Part shown: one piece after another, positions 41,576 to 52,213 of the stretch | Position numbering within the stretch: the stretch's first letter is position 1 | Layout: each line of letters starts with the position of its first letter | Assembly (NCBI GenBank): GCA_036245525.1 | Contig: BTPG01000005.1 | Coordinates: forward strand, 209,783,933-209,847,932 | Reading direction: 5' to 3' | Length of the DNA stretch: 64,000 bases | Source of the DNA: Semisulcospira habei | Lineage: Eukaryota; Mollusca; Gastropoda; Semisulcospiridae | Program-made: the position numbers and the translations under genes | Notes under the pieces: generated by a model | What the model saw: the letters and a program-made list of their open reading frames with translations, nothing else | Told to the model about the DNA's origin: nothing | Database searches by the model: none

Positions 41576-42443
41576 TGTTACGAATGTGGTTGTGTTGTCC
41601 TGTGAGAGCATACATGTGTTTATCGTAGGAAACGATCCGATATTTTTTGAGCTATCATGGTTATGATTCACATATTTTTTTAAGTAACATTTTTCTTTCG
41701 GTCTCGCGGAGCGGAATTCACTTCGTTATAATACGCTAAGTTTCGTCCAGAACGTTCTAGAAAGGTCGCACTGTCTAGTGACCTCGTATGTGTGACGTTG
41801 GGTAGTTGGCGACAGTTCGCAACATTTTGTTTTTCTGTGCGCGTGAATTGAGCAGCCTTTTTTTTTGTTTTGTAAAAGGTCGAGAAACCTTCTAGAGCTG
41901 ATATAAAACGTGGTGATAGGGCTACCATACTTTTATGTGTCTTCATTATACATTAGTATTTAGAGCTGAAGTTAGCAGCCGAATTTTTGTAGCCTATTTT
42001 AGTGAATCCAGAAAATTCTTATTTATGAGTTTCAATTGCGTGTTTCGTTCTGATTGGTTGCGTTGTATGATTTTCGTAGATGATTCTGGAAATTGGTAGT
42101 ATATATAAAGAGGGCGCTAGGAAAGCACGTTGGTACATTGTCTTGCTTTGTCAGTTGTAGAGACACGCAGTTTATTGTGAGAGACGCTGTGTATGAGAAA
42201 CTTTGTGTCGCAGTGTGGACATTGCAGAAGAGACTTTGTATCAGTGTTAGTGCATTTGGAAATGCATTGTGTGGTGATCGCATCGCTGAATTAAAATATT
42301 GTTGGAACTGTTACTCCAGTATTGTCTACATTATTAAGCCACGTGTGACGGATTGCAGCTGAACGAGGTTTATTCTAAAGAACCTTACGTGCGTGTGTCT
42401 GGTGTGTTTATCATACTACGACTAAAATTCCACCACGTAACAC
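41576..42443 (+). repeat. Gypsy 3' LTR (868 bp)
   Basis: Begins TGTTACG and ends CGTAACA, a 7-bp terminal inverted repeat in the TG...CA form. It carries a TATA box at 42102-42109 (TATATAAA). No matching 5' LTR lies in the window. Confidence 0.85.
42102..42109 (+). promoter_or_regulatory. LTR TATA box
   Basis: TATATAAAG in the LTR, followed by GAGGGCGCTAG. Likely start of LTR transcription about 30 bp on. Confidence 0.5.
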
Positions 42444-42513
42444 TCTTATTGTACTTAAAGAGATATGGTTTGTGGTTGATCAACGTCGTTGTGCTTTAAC
42501 TTGTGTTTTGCAG

Positions 42514-42609
42514 TTTGAGGAACGGCAGGGGCCAGCAAAACAAACATCCCCAAGCAAACGGCTGACAAGACCAGCCCAAGGCAGAAACTCCCCTAACTTT
42601 CTTCTTTAG
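42514..42609 (+). CDS. possible terminal exon, unknown gene
   Basis: GTGTTTTGCAG acceptor followed by 31 open codons (FEERQGPAKQTSPSKRLTRP and on) and TAG. Basic, proline/serine rich. No partner exon is identified, and a 96-bp open frame after a good acceptor can occur by chance. Confidence 0.2.
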   Translation, partial: FEERQGPAKQTSPSKRLTRPAQGRNSPNFLL

Positions 42610-42734
42610 AGGAATACTGATGAACAACGTATCAAATTAATCTCCATCAGCATGGCATAGATCCTGCCCGGGATTTCGAACATTTGTCTTGGCAATAGAT
42701 GGCTGCTGGACTAGCATGTTAAGTTATAGTGCGC

Positions 42735-42865
42735 CTCGGGCCAGTTGCATGAGTTGGCCTAGTACTGCGCCAGCCACTAAGCCGCAAGGTGATTCCACTA
42801 TAGCGGAGCACCTTGCTTAGTTCCGGCTGACTCAGGGCCGAAGCTCATTCGTGCAACTGACATCT
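42735..42865. repeat. imperfect 130-bp palindrome
   Basis: CAGTTGCATGAGTTGGCC... at the left pairs with ...GAAGCTCATTCGTGCAACTG at the right, and inner ACTAAGCCGCAAGGTG pairs with CACCTTGCTTAGT. No TTAA ends; a family different from the others. Confidence 0.6.
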
Positions 42866-43517
42866 GGTCTGCGATTTAGGACCGTGTGGCTTCAGTTGCT
42901 TGAAACCGTAATGTCCAAAGTCACAGAACAACAACAGAATAATTTTGAATAGGCTAATACAGTCGTAAGACCAACGCCACCGGAGTCCCTGAAATTTCAG
43001 TGAAATCCGATACGCCCTGACCCCGGGGTGAGGTCGGAAACCTCATCAAGCCGATGTGAGCGCTCGTGTTTATGTTCATGTCACTCGCGAAAATGTTCCC
43101 GTGTCAGATTATTTCAACTACACTTGACATAGCCGATCCCCATGAACATTCACAGGCTGTCATCTCACGAGAATCTGTGCGTTTTGCGGCCCTATTTACA
43201 TCTACATTAGCTCCCCTAAATGAGTGAAATCTTGCGGTCGTATTCACATATCAAGGGCCTTTCATCTACAAGAGGCATAGATTTTCATATGCAAAAGGTT
43301 GTTGATGATCATACAGCTTCTAGCAGAGATCGACCCTGTGTTCATCCTACGGTTAAGATGTGTGGACGTCAGTATATAATTCTGATGTGTATGCGGTGCA
43401 CGTTTCATTTCTACAGTTGCTGGAGATATAATTTTTAAAAAATCAGCTGCGAATTTTCTTTGTGTTTTTTTGGGTGATATTGTGTCATATTCGGATATAT
43501 CGCTTAACAAGTCTTAG
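42866..43517. other. upstream region of the CR1/L2-like LINE
   Basis: No gene seen. It probably includes the LINE's 5' untranslated region, but the left end of the LINE cannot be fixed from one copy. Confidence 0.4.
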
Positions 43518-45666
43518 ATGGTCTCCACCGACACCATCACCGACAGCGACAACATAGCTAGTGCTGCCCTTACGTCTGAGGTCGGCGGCACTGGCACTTT
43601 CACCATCACCGACAGCGACAACAGAGCTAGTGCTGCCCCTACGTCAGACGTCGGCGGCACTGGCATCATCACCGACAGCGACAGCGACAACAGAGCTAGT
43701 GCTGCCCCTACGTCTGACGTCGGCGGCACTGGCACCGACAGCGACAACATAGCTAGTGCTGCCCCTACCTCAGAAGTCGGCGGCACTGGCACTTTCACCA
43801 CCAACGACAGCGACAACAAAGTTAGTGCTGCCCCTACGTCTGACATCGGCGCCACTGGCACCATCCACACCAGCGACAGCGACAACAGAGCTAGTGCTGC
43901 CCCTACGTCAGACGTCGGCGGCACTGGCACCACCAACACTAGCGACAGCGACAACAGAGCTAGTGCTGCCCCTACAGCAGACGTCGGCGGCACTGGCACC
44001 ATCAACACCAGCGACAACAGAGCTAGTGCTGCCCCTACGTCAGAGGTCGGCGGCACTGGCACCATCAACACCAGCGACAACAGAGCTAGTGCTGCCCCTA
44101 CGTCAGACGTCGGCGGCACTGGCACCATCAACACCAGCGACAACAGAGCTTGTGCTGCCCCTACGTCAGACGTCGGCGGCACTGGCACCATCAACACCAG
44201 CGACAACAGAGCTTGTGCTGCCCCTATCTCAGTCGTCGGCGGCACTGGCACTTTCACCACCAACGACAGCGACAACAGAGCTAGTGCTGCCCCTACGTCT
44301 GACGTCGGCGGCACTGGCACTGGCACTTTCACCACCAACGACAGCGACAACAGAGCTAGTGCTGCCCCTACGTCTGACGTCGGCGGCACTGGCATTACCA
44401 TCACAACCACCTACAACAACTGCAACAACAGTGCCTTCACCTCCGACAACTGCGGCACTGGCGCTACCACTATCTCCACCATTGTCAGCAAACCTAGTGC
44501 TGCCCCTACCTCCGACGTCGGCGGCGCTGGCACCATAACCAACGACAACATCGACAGTGATTGTGCTGCCATCACATCTGACGTCGGTGGCATTGGCACT
44601 CAGCCTCCTGCCCCTGCTGATGTCATGGTTATCGACGGTCTGCGTGCCGGCCAGACGGTCTGCCCTGTTGTTCTCAACCCAGACCCCCTGGCCATGGAGC
44701 GCGTAATGGCAGAGATAGCTGCTCTCCGGTCAGCAGTTGGAGAGATCTGCCGCGCCTACAATATTGAGGTGGATGCGCTGCAAACTGAAATTAGACACCT
44801 CCGACAACGAATCACCCAGCTGGAGGGGGAGAAGGAGGGATCGAGGACCGGCAAGAAAGGCAGCAAGAAAGGCCATTTCTCCCCCCTCCAACACCGTGGC
44901 AAAGCAAGCGCCGGAAAAATCGCCTGCCACCTTCGAATCCCCTGCCACCACGACCACATCTGAACCCCTGCGTCCAGCTCACGACAGCACTGCTATCCGG
45001 CAAACGCCCGAGCACAAGGAGCCGGTACCAACACCCCGACCCTCTCCAGGCTCTGACAAACCCTCCGACCGTACTGGGATTCCAGAGCTAAAGCCTGTCA
45101 CCCAGAAGCTGCTTTTAGGTGACTCTGTCCTATGCGGTCTGCACGGAAAGCTGATGTCCGTCACTGGCACTGACAAGGCACAGGTCGTGTCAGTGTCGGG
45201 CCTCGACAGAGCCGGCATTCTACAGCGCCTTCATGATGCCGAACCCACGAATACAGTCAGCACAATCGTCATACACGTTGGCATCAACGACTGTAAGCGT
45301 GGGTTCGTCATCGGCAAGAAGGGCTGGAAGGATGTGATTTCTGCTGCCAGACGAGTCTTCCCCAAGGCAGAAATCTCCATGTCTTCCATCCTGCCCACGA
45401 ACAACCAGCGTCAGCAGCCAGACCCATGCATCACTGACACCAACCTCTGCCTCAGGGAAATGTGCGCATCCCTCAAGGTCAACTTTGTTGACAATGACTA
45501 CGCCTTCTCTACAAGAACCGGCGAGGTAAAGAGCGGCTGGTTCAGAGACGCCATCCAAGCGGGGCACCAGTGCTCTCGCTGTCAACATCAAGTGTTCGTA
45601 CTCTGGCCGCACCTCCAACAACGCAGCCCGGCCAGAACCAAATCACCCAAAGTCTCGCCACCATGA
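43518..45666 (+). pseudogene. LINE ORF1: repeats, coiled coil, SGNH esterase
   Basis: Starts ATGGTCTCC at 43518. Residues 1-300 are about 12 copies of a 21-25-residue unit built on SAAPTSDVGGTGT. Near residue 395 comes a heptad-like coiled coil (MAEIAALRSAVGEICRAYNI, then LRQRITQLEGEKEG), and a basic region follows. A frameshift at about 44830-44870 moves the rest to the frame ending at 45666, which contains an SGNH/GDSL esterase: LLLGDSVLCGL (nucleophile Ser block), VIHVGINDCKRGF (GxND block) and a C-terminal Asp-x-x-x-x-x-His. Such ORF1 proteins bind element RNA; the esterase role is not understood. Confidence 0.8.
43540..44400 (+). repeat. 63-75-bp tandem repeat array in LINE ORF1
   Basis: About a dozen units around AGAGCTAGTGCTGCCCCTAC, some identical for more than 60 bp (44010-44220). 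Unit lengths are multiples of three, so three frames on the two strands stay open across the array. Confidence 0.9.
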
Positions 45667-46759
45667 ACAGCTGCCCGGGCACGGTGACACACACGGCAAG
45701 TCTGGTGCCAGAGACAAAGAGCCTCAAAGAGACCGACGCTCTCAGCGCCCAGTCAGTTCCAGCCTTGCACCCCGATTCCGACAGGAGCATACTGTGGAAA
45801 AAGACTGCAGTCAAGCCGACTGCACGCCGCTAGTCACCCAACATAGCGGTGGATCAAAGGCCGGAACTGCTCCGGGCAGAAGTCACAGCGGCCACCCTAC
45901 GGTTACTCCACACCAACCATGCCCCCCCCCCCCCCAATCTTCGTAGCAGACGGCCGACCGGTGTACCCGTACTCTAATCCCTCCGTATTTCCATATCCCC
46001 CACTACCCCCGCCCCCAGGAGTGCCCCAGCTTAGTGAAAGTGACTGCGCAGCCTTGTTTTCTCTGCTGCAGAAATTCAGACCACGCGCCGGACATTAGGA
46101 CACGAGTCTCTAGATTGACAGCTTGTGTTAGACAGTCATAGGACACACTCTTCTTATTCGACAGCGTGTATTTCAGACAGTTTTTTTTTTGTTTTTTTAG
46201 TAGTTTTCTCGCAGCCTTGCCAAAGTTCTATTGTGCGTGCTTCGTGGATCTTTTTGTGACATTAATCCTCGAGTTGAGTTGAATTGAGCTTTTAAAATTT
46301 TTTTTTATTATCTAGAATTACATTTTCGACTTTAATGACTGCGGTTTTGTTCTGTCCGTAGTTAGCTGTGCTTGATTTCAAAGTCGCAGTGACTTTTTTG
46401 TTGTTTGTTTTGTTTTAAATCATAGAAGTCCATTTTATTTTGATGTGCGATTATTACTGTATTAGTAGTTAGGAACTGCAGCATCGGGCGAGCGTGCCTA
46501 GGTGCGCTCGGAAGTGTTTCTTTATTTTCTGATTCTTTCTACATAGCTGTCGAGCCTTTTATTTTGTATCTGACATTACCAGGCAATTCGAACTCGCAGC
46601 GGACTCTGACCACGAGAGTCAAAAACATTTTAATTTTGCTTTATTGTTGTTGCTGTTGTTTTTCCTACGTTTTCTTGTCGCTTTCTTATTCATTTATACA
46701 TTGACATTATTTTTATTATTTTTTTTGAATATTATTGCTACGTTTGTTCTGTTACCAAC

Positions 46760-49593
46760 ATGCCAAAATATAATGTAAAAACTGCCCCACAACGACCTGA
46801 TGAGTTGAGAATTGGTCACCTCAACATTTACCATTTAGTTAATAAGGTGCCAGATTTGTCCGTGTTCTTGAACACGCCAACACATTTTCATGTTTTTGGT
46901 GTATCCGAGTCGAGGCTCAAAAGCACTGTCAGGGATAACTCCATCTCAGTCCCAAACTTCTCAGTACTCCGCAGAGATGCCTCAAGTCCCTAGCACACTG
47001 GACTAGCAGTATATATACATGATTCGATAATTAGTAACGTTAAACGACGACAGGACTTAGAGTCAGCCGAAGTTGAAAGTTTATGGGTCGAGGTGAAAAC
47101 ATCTAAATCCCCCTCAGTCCTGGTTGGCTTTATCTATAGAAATCCAGCAGCCAACTGGGACTGGTATGATGACTTCGTAGAAATGATGGATAAAGTTAAT
47201 CAAAGTAAAGATAACATTGTTCTTCTGGGAGACTTTAACATTGACCTACTTAAGCCCAAAGGACGCCATGCTGCATGGGCATCAACAACAGCCTTATTCG
47301 GTTTAAAACAATTAGTAAAAAAACCCCACTAAAACCACATCTACATCCTCAACCTTAATTGATCACATTTACGTGACAAATGACGATAAAATATCAAATG
47401 TGCAGGTTCCCTCCTTAGCTGTCAGCGATCATAACCCAGTATGTTGTAACGTCTCCATGAAACTAGACAAGCAAAAAACTAAAAAACATAAAACTATAAA
47501 ATATCGCTCCTTTAAACACTTTAATAAAGACGAATTTCTGTGGGACCTGCACAATGCTCCGTTTACTGAGGTTTATGATCACCAATCTCCTGACAGTGCC
47601 TTGTCGTGCTGGATGGATCTGTTTCTCAGTGTCCTCAATAAACATGCGCCAATACGTGAAAAACGAGTTAAACATTCCACCATACCACCGTGGTTAACAG
47701 CGGATATCAAGCAGGCCATGTCATTTAGAGACAAACTGAAAAAAAAGAGCAAAAGTACGAAGAATACAAAAAACAACGCAATCGTGTCAAATATTTAGTT
47801 AGAGCGTCTAAGAAGTCTTTTTTCCAACAAATGATTCGAGACAAAAAGGACACGGCATCTGTTTGGAAAGCTCTGAACGTCATAACGAAGGGTAAATCAG
47901 CACCCGAAATCCCATCTCATATGTCAGCTGATATATTAAATAACCATTTCTTAACGACAGCCGAAATATTGGCATTGTCAGCTGCAAATAACAGTAAACC
48001 GTATGAAGTGCCGAGTTCTCTCAGAGAACACTTTAAAAAACAACTATATCAAATACTTTCACCATCCCTGATATTACAGTTGCGGAAGTCGGCAGATATA
48101 TTTCTAGCATGCCCAACAAAAAGTCTGCTGGCATTGATGGTATTGATAATGAAACCCTAAAAATCTCATTACCGTATACAGTAGAATCACTAACATATAT
48201 CTTCAACCTCTGCATAAAGCAAAGTACATTTCCAATCATTCTTAAAGAAGCAAAGGTAATCCCAATCCCTAAATCTAAAGATCTTGAAGATATTAATAAC
48301 TATCGTCCAATCTCCCTTCTGTCAGCTTTGTCAAAACCCCTTGAAAAGCACATTCAAAAACATCTCCTTGATTTTCTGGAAAAAGGTAAATTACTTAATA
48401 TTCACCAGTCTGGTTTTAGACCGAAACATTCTTGTCAGTCAGCACTGACATATATTGTAGATAGCTGGCTGGAATCAATCAATAAAAGCCTGATGTCAGG
48501 AGCAGTTTTCTTAGACCTTAAAAAGGCGTTTGACCTTGTGGACCATGACATTCTCCTAAATAAGCTAACCGTTTATCACTTGGACGCAACCGCTATAGCA
48601 TTCTTCCGATCATATCTCGAAGACAGAAAACAAATGGTGTACGCCCATGGAAGATACTCTAAGCAAGGAAATGTAAAATACGGCGTCCCCCAGGGATCTA
48701 TTTTGGGCCCTCTTCTATTCATACTATTTATTAATGATCTGCCGTTGCATATCACTAATTCTGACGTTAATTGTAACTGACGATACGAGTCTTCATGTTT
48801 CTGGCAAAAAAAGACGGACATTAGCCATAGTTTACAATGCAGTCTCAATGAGGTATCTGACTGGTGTAGACAGAACCATATGGTTCTTCACCCAGCAAAA
48901 ACAAAGAGTATCTTAATCGCCACGCGGCAAAAACATCAACGCCGACTACAGCCATTACAATTACAATTAAACGCTGAACCTGTTGAACAAGTCACTGAGC
49001 GTAAATTCTTAGGAATACATGTTGACGAACAACTGTGCTGGGAGACCCATATAAATGCTGTTTGTAAGACCATTGCTAAAATCACTTTCTTATTGTCCCA
49101 GCTTAGACATGTAACGGATACAAATACCCGTAAATTGTTTTTTCATGCTCATATAAAGTCCCATGTTGATTATGTCTCCACAGTGTGGGACGGCTGCAGT
49201 GATGTCCACATGAAGAGATTAAACTCCATATACAAAAGAGCTGTAAAAATGATAGATAGACGCCCCATCCCTACCACAGACAAATTTAGACATTTAAACA
49301 TTCTCGGTCTGCGTCAGCAACTTACATTAAACAAATGCGTCTTTATGCATAAGATACCGAATAATATGACACCCCAGTATCTAATCACTAAATTTATATC
49401 TCACCAAGAACGTGAACGGACCTCAAGAAACAATACCTTACCCCTACCACTGCCAAGAATTGACCTTTTTAAAACTAGTATGTCATTCTCTGGTCCGTTT
49501 GCTTGGAATTCTATCCCTGCACATTTGAAAACTATTACCTCACCAGGAAGTTTTAAAACAAAACTTTTTGATTACCTGATGAGTCAGACTTAG
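46760..49593 (+). pseudogene. LINE ORF2: endonuclease and reverse transcriptase
   Basis: The endonuclease begins RIGHLNIYHLVNKV, with GVSESRL, GFIYRNPAANWDWY, VLLGDFNIDLL and, after a shift, SDHNPVCCNV. It has a TAG at 46992 and frameshifts near 47320 and 47755. Reverse transcriptase: SAGIDGIDNE, NYRPISLLSALSK, QSGFRPKHSCQSAL, DLKKAFDLVDHDIL and YGVPQGSILGPLLFILFIND. The catalytic YADD block is damaged at about 48776-48785, where a small deletion removes its first residues and shifts the frame. The C-terminus (48880-49593) is open: FLGIHVDEQLCWETHI, KSHVDYVSTVWDGC. Many lesions, so an old copy. Confidence 0.85.
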
Positions 49594-49639
49594 TACGTTT
49601 TTCAGGTACTGTAATATTTCCTGTACCTCATGTATTTCA

Positions 49640-49765
49640 TACAGATGGTTTTTATATGTGTGTGCGCATGTGTGTGTGTGCTCATGTTTGTTTGTGCGTG
49701 TGGGTGTATGTGTGAGCGGCGCGCGCGCGTGCGTGCGTGTGTGCATGTGTGTGATGAGTATTATT
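49640..49765. repeat. (TG)n/(GCGT)n microsatellite
   Basis: Alternating TG and CG dinucleotides within the LINE 3' region. Confidence 0.8.
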
Positions 49766-49973
49766 ATTTTTTCTGTATATAATGATGCTATTGGGTTTTG
49801 TATGTACATATATATTTTATAGTTTCCCTTCCTTTTTATCCTGTAGTTAGCAACGGCAAGTTTGTAAAATGACGATTTGTTTTCTGTCAAAACTTTTCAA
49901 CTTACCGTTGAAAAATAAAGTTTCATCATCATCATCCAAATTTGCGGCCGTTGTCAACTTGAACTCAGCGAAG

Positions 49974-51597
49974 ATGTCGGCATTATCCGACCAAAGGTAA
50001 GAGACATTTTATTACTATTTTTCTTCCGCATTTCGTTCACTTCAGCCGCGGCGGCAGGCTGCCGTGATATTTTTCACTGTGTAACTGTTGAACAAAAACA
50101 TGGTTGAAAACATGCACTTGTGCATTAATATCCTGAAAAATATCAGTTAGTTCAAGGAGACAGTACACCCATCGGGATATGGCTTTAGTGGACTGCTCCT
50201 CGTTAACCCCAAAATTTAACAGCACTCAGCACACACAACTACGCTTACATTTCAATGGAATGATTCAAGTGTGTCCATGTTATATGCCTCGATTGAAACG
50301 CCTGATCGATCTGACCTGCATATACCGTCCTTTCCGCAAACTTATATCAACCTTAAAAATATAAGAAAGCACATAAAACACAATATTCCAAGCAATGACG
50401 ATGATTAAACAATGCCGGCGCTTACTTATGCAGGACTGATGTTTTCTTTGTAGATGCTGCCTGCGAATCTAATTCCATCACTGAAACATCTCGGTGTCTT
50501 AGCAGAAGACGAAAATTTCTGGATACAGCTTGATCATATTTATGAAACAAAGGAAACTACCCTCTGACCCTGATGTGACGAGAAAGGACAATGTGGTTAT
50601 TTATTTCAAGAAACTGACAGGAGCCAGTCGTTCGTGCGAACGAGGAAAGCTACTTGTGAACTTGTGGTCAGTCATCAAATTTTGTTTTAAAATTCCCAAA
50701 AGTCTACTTTCTGCAAACAAGTGGCTGCTGAAGTTTCACAAAACTGTTGAAACTGGTCATAAAAAGGGAGAGTTGTGTGACGGTGGTGCATCTGTTGACA
50801 AATCTGTTTTGAAACTCTATCAAGAAATATCCAAACAACCACTCCACCATGATGAAGTTGAAAGCCTTCTCTTAACTCGAGACATTGATAATTCGGAACT
50901 TCACAATCTGCATACAGAATACAAAGAGCATTTTTCTCGTATTGAGTGGGAAAGAATAAAGGATTTTGAACTACATTTTCATCATAATTTTGAAGATCAC
51001 ACCAATCTTAGTTACGAAGAACTGTGTAACAGAAAATGGTGTTTTATTGAAAACTGCGTATCAATTAATAAATCACAGCCTGCGCTGCAGAAATCTCTTC
51101 AAGAAGTTGTCCGACGTGACACACGCCGACAGGCAGCAGCTGCTTACTTAGACGGCGTCCTTCTCGTCGGTCGGTGCCAACATCTACCAAAAGTCATCAA
51201 CGAGAGCATTGTGGAGGCGATTGGCGAAGGGAAGGAAGACTTTAACATTGTATGTGGCCCTTGTCACGTGAGTTTGTGCCGACACGAAACTGAAGGTGTG
51301 CATATATTCATTGAAGGAAAATTCGGAAAGCAAAAAACTCTAGACTTTTTAGCCAAGGCTATAGAAATTGAGGTTTCACAGCATCATTGTGAAATTTGCA
51401 GAGAAATAAGCTTTGTTAAAAGGGGTGCTTTTGTGAAATACTGTGAGGGGGGCAACGACTTCTTGCCGAAATTCTCAGGCATTACCCATCAGACAATGCT
51501 CAACACAATCGTCAAGAGGAATCTGTTCAACAGCTTGGTTTGTTTTGAGAAGGAACGTGAACTAGTCACGTCCGGTCAGTTGGACCTGGAGAGATAA
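49974..51597 (+). CDS. unrecognised gene, about 380 residues
   Basis: A possible first exon (MSALSDQ, donor AAG/GTAAGA at 49997) follows the LINE tail. After an intron ending TTTGTAG at 50453, a frame opens with ATG at 50454 (MLPANLIPSLKHLGVLAEDE) and meets TGA at 50565. A second frame, open from 50503 to 51597, takes over by a one-base shift near 50535. The first exon's phase does not fit the second exon, so it may be untranslated. The long part is charged, with clustered Cys/His (CGPCHVSLCRHE and HHCEIC) that could bind zinc. No family recognised. The stop codon lies in the hairpin at 51591-51798. It is unclear whether it belongs to the host or to the neighbouring Maverick. Confidence 0.5.
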
Positions 51598-51798
51598 AAC
51601 AATAGAGACCCGATAGACAATGAATTCAATAGAGCCGCATCAGTCATTAATTTTCATCATTTTTTAATATCATATTTTTGACCCCAATTTTACCCCCCGT
51701 TAATTCTGAATCAACCCTTTGATTTTTAAAAAGTGATGAGCATGACTGATGCGGCTCTATTGATCTGATTATCTATCGGGTCTCTATTGTTTTATCTC
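51591..51798. repeat. long inverted repeat (58-bp arms) at the end of the unknown gene
   Basis: The left arm 51591-51648 (GAGATAAAACAATAGAGACC to GCCGCATCAGTCAT) pairs with 51742-51798 with only a few mismatches around a ~93-bp AT-rich loop. The left arm contains the last codons and TAA of the gene before it. No target duplication is evident. Confidence 0.85.
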
Positions 51799-51943
51799 TA
51801 TAACTATTGTCTCTGCCAATACCTAATCATTTACCTGATCAAGTGATGCCAAGTGAAACTTAATACTTATTAACAAGTTGCAACTAACTTTTAGGAACCT
51901 GCAGAGGTAACCTTTAAGTGTGTTGCCATAAGAACTTATTAAT

Positions 51944-52012
51944 TACTTACCCTAAGTTCTTACAAGTACTTACCCTAAGTTCTCACAAGTACTTACCCTA
52001 AGTTCTTACAAC
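51944..52012 (+). repeat. three 23-bp tandem repeats near the Maverick left flank
   Basis: TACTTACCCTAAGTTCTTAC plus AAG three times in a row with one base change. Non-coding, between the hairpin and the first Maverick gene. Confidence 0.85.
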
Positions 52013-52084
52013 AACTTGACTCAAGTCCCAAGACACTGAGACAGATTTATCAAGATACAAGGACAATAAAAAAACTTTTTTTTC

Positions 52085-52213
52085 TCAGTAATACTCAGGT
52101 GGTGGTGCTGATGGGGTTAAATAATCAGGCACAAGTGGTGTAAATGACGTGTCATCTCTCTGCGAAGCATATGACAAAAATATTGATTGATTACCAAATC
52201 TGATTTTTATTTG
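52085..52213 (-). other. candidate -1 frameshift extension with PSAP/PPEY tail
   Basis: Read in the -1 frame from the T-TTA-AAC heptamer (52219-52213) at the end of the 52207-52917 gene. It is open for 42 codons to TGA at 52087-52085 and has no ATG. It ends in LTPSAPPPEYY, where PSAP and PPEY match the late-domain motifs that recruit ESCRT-I and NEDD4-type ligases. The gene's own stop (TAA) comes two codons after the heptamer. No strong stem-loop or pseudoknot is obvious just downstream. Alternatives are splicing or an old frameshift mutation. Confidence 0.45.

Larger units (their letters stand above)
38890..42443 (+). mobile_element. Gmr1-like Ty3/Gypsy retrotransposon, 5'-truncated
   Basis: Integrase, then reverse transcriptase, then RNase H, then a polypurine tract and one LTR (41576-42443). 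In standard Gypsy elements integrase follows RNase H; the reverse order defines the Gmr1 group described from fish and marine invertebrates. Gag, protease, the integrase zinc domain and the 5' LTR are missing. Inactive: at least three frame breaks (near 40160, 40320 and the 74-bp duplication at 40487). Confidence 0.85.
43518..49937 (+). mobile_element. CR1/L2-group LINE with esterase-type ORF1
   Basis: A long non-LTR retrotransposon: ORF1 (43518-45666), a spacer of about 1.1 kb, ORF2 with endonuclease and reverse transcriptase (46760-49593), then a short 3' region ending AAATAAAGTTTCATCATCATCATCC, a (TCA)n tail. The esterase ORF1 and short-repeat tail suit the CR1/L2 group. Inactive: ORF1 has one frameshift, ORF2 several. 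The left boundary is uncertain. Confidence 0.8.

Noticed and set aside
43514..44410. 298-residue open frame on the minus strand, rich in VPVPPTSDVGAALALLSL
   Set aside because: It is the antisense of the in-frame tandem repeat of LINE ORF1; the unit length keeps it open without selection.
43756..44538. 260-residue plus-strand frame (TATTELVLPLR repeats)
   Set aside because: Another frame of the same repeat array; the true frame continues into the coiled coil and esterase.
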